A stretch of DNA of 64,000 bases, from assembly GCF_000497445.1 (NCBI RefSeq), contig NZ_CM002285.1, forward strand, positions 5,589,609 to 5,653,608, in the 5' to 3' direction. Shown here piece by piece: positions 62,045-64,000 of this stretch. Numbering within the stretch: the first letter of the stretch is position 1; each line of letters opens with the position of its first letter. A model generated the notes under the pieces. That model searched no databases and was not told the DNA's origin. It was given only the letters and a program-made list of their open reading frames with translations. The DNA is from Streptomyces roseochromogenus subsp. oscitans DS 12.976. GTDB lineage: Bacteria > Actinomycetota > Actinomycetes > Streptomycetales > Streptomycetaceae. A program made the position numbers and the translations under genes.

Positions 62045-63223
62045 TCAGGAGGAGAAGGTGAACAGGTCGCCCGTGTCCTCCAGGGCGTGGATCACGGCGG
62101 CCGCGCTGCGGAGCAGGCTTTCGTCCTCGTGGACGAAGTACGCCGCGCCCCAGGAGAAGGAGGAGAGCGCGTCGGTCGGTGCGGGCGTGCCGAAGGCCGG
62201 CAGGGACGTCACGCTGTGGAAACCCGGCAGCCGGCGCAGGCGGTTGAGGCCCGGGACCGCGCTCAGGCGGCCGTAGGCGCCCTGCGGCGGGCGGAGGTCG
62301 ATTCGGATCAGGGCGCGCGGGCGGGTGAAGTCCCGCCTCAGGCGTTGCTCGAAGCGGTCCGGGTGCAGCAGGCTCTCGGCCAGCAGGTGGGCCCGGGTGA
62401 AGCCGAAGGCGGCGAAGTAGGGGTCGTCCGAGCCGCGCGGGCCGTCGAGGCCGGACCGTATCCGCACCACCTCGGGTCCGTCGGGGCCGAGCCGCAGTTC
62501 CGTCACGGCGGCGCCCTCGCGGATGCCGAGCGCGTCCAGGCAGTCCGGTACGACGGTGAGGAACCGCCGCTCCGGCTCGCTCAGCCCGGCCAGGCTCTCG
62601 CTGTGCCGGCGCCGTATCACGCCGTCCGCGACCGTCTCGTGGTGTCGCTGGACCTCCGCCACCAGGTGGCGTCCTGCCGAGCTGACGGTGTGCACCTGGT
62701 AGGTGTCGTCCCCCGGAGATGTGTGCAGGAGCGCCGCCGTCGGGGCGAGCGCTCGCAGCGCCGTGAGCGCGTGTCCGGTCTGTTCGGCGTCCTGCACCTC
62801 GACGGCTACGCCCGCGTCCGCGGCGGAGTCCGGCCGGAGTACGGCGGGCCACGTGTCCCAGGCCGCGGGCAGGGTCGGTCCGGGCTCCGACGACGTGTCC
62901 GTGGTCAGCGACGTCCCCTGCACCGTCGGTATGCCGGCCGCCCGTAGCGTCCGTCCCATCTGGGCCAGGTCGCGGCGTGCCACGGCCTGCCGCGGATCCT
63001 GTTGCGGCAGGCCGAGTTCCGCTGCCAGGCGCTCCGCGTACTCCGTGCCGAAGCGGCTGGCGGCTACCACCGACGCCGGCTTCCGCTGCACCGCCGCGGC
63101 CGCCGCGCCGCCCGTCGCCCGCCCGGGACCGTCGGTGTACAGGGGCATCCAGTCGGCGCCCAGCTCCTTGAAGGCGCGGGCCAGATCGGCGCCGCTGAAG
63201 ACGGGATCGACCAGTACGAACAT
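62045..63223 (-). CDS. ATP-grasp-like protein
   Basis: A 392-aa protein with ATP-grasp character: an N-terminal FVLVDPVFSGADLARAF Rossmann-like part, a lid region with QDPRQAVARRDLAQMGRTL, WPAVLRPDSAADAG as the ATP-binding strand, and a metal/ATP-binding VTELRLGPDGPEVVRIRSG. These enzymes ligate carboxylates to amines or thiols. It is on the same strand as an MFS transporter immediately upstream, so the pair may be part of a natural-product or self-resistance cluster extending right. It is outside the presumed mobile element. Confidence 0.7.
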   Translation of the reverse strand: MFVLVDPVFSGADLARAFKELGADWMPLYTDGPGRATGGAAAAAVQRKPASVVAASRFGTEYAERLAAELGLPQQDPRQAVARRDLAQMGRTLRAAGIPTVQGTSLTTDTSSEPGPTLPAAWDTWPAVLRPDSAADAGVAVEVQDAEQTGHALTALRALAPTAALLHTSPGDDTYQVHTVSSAGRHLVAEVQRHHETVADGVIRRRHSESLAGLSEPERRFLTVVPDCLDALGIREGAAVTELRLGPDGPEVVRIRSGLDGPRGSDDPYFAAFGFTRAHLLAESLLHPDRFEQRLRRDFTRPRALIRIDLRPPQGAYGRLSAVPGLNRLRRLPGFHSVTSLPAFGTPAPTDALSSFSWGAAYFVHEDESLLRSAAAVIHALEDTGDLFTFSS

Positions 63224-63232
63224 GAGCAGCAC

Positions 63233-63540
63233 ACCTCGTTTGCGGTCGGCAGCGAAGAAGCTCGGGCGCGGTCAGGGAGGTCGTCAGCCCGTGCCGCTCC
63301 AGCAGAACAGATGGCTGGGCCGGGCCGGAAACGGCCGGGCGGCCTGCTTGTCCGGCACTTGAACGTCCCTTCACCCGGCCGTCCCTTCACTCGACCGCCC
63401 GTTCACTCGACCGCCCCTTCACGTGAGTGTCCCTTCACGTGAATGTCAGCCGAACGTCCCTCGGGGGGCGGTCCATCGCCGAGCCTCCCGCTGGGGCAGC
63501 CAGCCCCTGTCTTCCCAACTCCGCCTCGGCATCCCTGCCT
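63233..63540. repeat. Spacer with degenerate tandem CCCTTCAC repeats
   Basis: Between about 63365 and 63446, CCCTTCAC/CGTTCAC units recur roughly every 16-18 nt (CCTTCACCCGGCCGT, CCTTCACTCGACCG, GTTCACTCGACCG, CCTTCACGTGAGTG, CCTTCACGTGAATG). No gene is visible. It lies between the MFS transporter stop and the ATP-grasp start. Confidence 0.55.
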
Positions 63541-64000
63541 TCACACCTCCGCCGGTACGGTCGCCGGCGCCACCCCGGACTGCTCGGTCGTCGTCCGGGT
63601 GCCGTTCCGGGTGTCCGCCCCGCGCAGGCCCAGAGCCACCGCGGCGACGCCCAGGAGGCCGAAGGCCACGGGGACGGCGAAGGCCGTGCGGGGGCCCGCC
63701 GTGGCGACCGCCTGGCCGGCCAGGGCCGCGCCGAGGGCGATGCCGAAGCCCAGGCCGGTGCTGGACCAGGTCATCCCCTCGGTCACCTGCTCGCGCGGCA
63801 CCGTCGCCTCGATCAGGCCCAGTGCGGTCGCCAGGGTCGGCGCGCAGGCGCCGCCCGCGACGAACAGCACCACGCCCAGGACCAGCAGGCCGTTCGTCAT
63901 CAGGAGCGGCAGCATGGTCAGCGTCATGAGCGCCGCCCCCACCACTACCCGCTGCCGTAGCGTGCCCGGCGGACGCAGGCCGCCGTACACCAGGCCCGCC
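63541..64000 (-). CDS. MFS transporter, C-terminal part
   Basis: A partial gene running off the right edge. It shows four to five transmembrane helices (ALMTLTMLPLLMTNGLLVLG, GVVLFVAGGACAPTLATALG, GFGIALGAALAGQAVA, VPVAFGLLGVAAVALGL) with GTWSSTGLG-type loop motifs of major facilitator drug exporters. It ends in a soluble tail. It could export the product of, or protect from, a nearby biosynthetic cluster. Confidence 0.8.
   Translation of the reverse strand, partial: AGLVYGGLRPPGTLRQRVVVGAALMTLTMLPLLMTNGLLVLGVVLFVAGGACAPTLATALGLIEATVPREQVTEGMTWSSTGLGFGIALGAALAGQAVATAGPRTAFAVPVAFGLLGVAAVALGLRGADTRNGTRTTTEQSGVAPATVPAEV

Noticed and set aside
61914..63374. Long open frame antisense to the ATP-grasp gene
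   Set aside because: On the same DNA the ATP-grasp frame has conserved motifs; the longer frame is arginine/proline-rich with no domains, a typical GC-rich shadow.

Overview
The window is high-GC actinobacterial DNA, almost certainly Streptomyces. The evidence is GC-rich codon use with GTG and TTG starts, typical Streptomyces families (Lsr2, WhiB-like, SAV2177-type methyltransferase, MmyB-type XRE regulator), and a dnd locus in the arrangement I recall for Streptomyces lividans (dndA divergent from dndBCDE). Nearly all of it looks accessory or mobile. No searches were run; all family names come from motifs read by eye.

Layout. 0-17 kb is a patchwork of small regulatory and metabolic genes: two paralogous zinc-ribbon/XRE proteins, four P-loop kinase-like proteins, HAD and NUDIX hydrolases, a 2'-5' RNA ligase-like protein, an asparaginase, an extra archaeal-type aspartyl-tRNA synthetase behind a T-box leader with an apparent Asp specifier, a restriction-endonuclease/STAND-type NTPase fusion, an Lsr2 protein, a nucleotidyltransferase and a kinase-fold protein. 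17-41 kb is a phage head cassette on the minus strand (small and large terminase, portal, scaffold, decoration protein, lambda-E-type major capsid protein and two small head proteins). It is interrupted twice. Between scaffold and portal are two plus-strand cargo genes. Between portal and large terminase is about 15.6 kb of DNA phosphorothioation and defence genes. No tail, tape-measure or lysis genes were recognised.

The defence block holds a dnd-associated putative methyltransferase, dndA, dndBCDE, a minus-strand operon of sigma-like HTH / GIY-YIG-like / MORC-like GHKL ATPase genes, and a minus-strand four-gene operon (PLD-helicase, 72-aa protein, SMC/DndD-like ATPase, 157-aa protein). By analogy with known Dnd systems, DndA-E would put sulfur on the DNA backbone. 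The PLD-helicase/SMC operon is the natural candidate for restricting unmodified DNA. The GIY-YIG/MORC operon is a further nuclease-plus-ATPase module with no assigned role.

41-53 kb carries an extra methionyl-tRNA synthetase, ParB-like and ParB-methyltransferase genes, a poly-gamma-glutamate hydrolase, and a string of small phage-type minus-strand genes that includes a VRR-NUC nuclease and a ParB protein. 53-61 kb has a WhiB-like protein, FabG-like reductase, XRE regulator, metallo-beta-lactamase-fold protein, a truncated large serine recombinase, an excisionase-like HTH, an intact tyrosine integrase, a cold-shock protein and a histidine phosphatase. At 61.9 kb lies the 5' half of a tRNA-Arg(CCT) gene, a likely right boundary of the mobile DNA. 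Beyond it are an ATP-grasp protein and a partial MFS transporter.

The best overall reading is an integrative element of prophage or phage-satellite type, capable at most of building a head, that carries a Dnd modification-restriction island as cargo. The left boundary is not visible.
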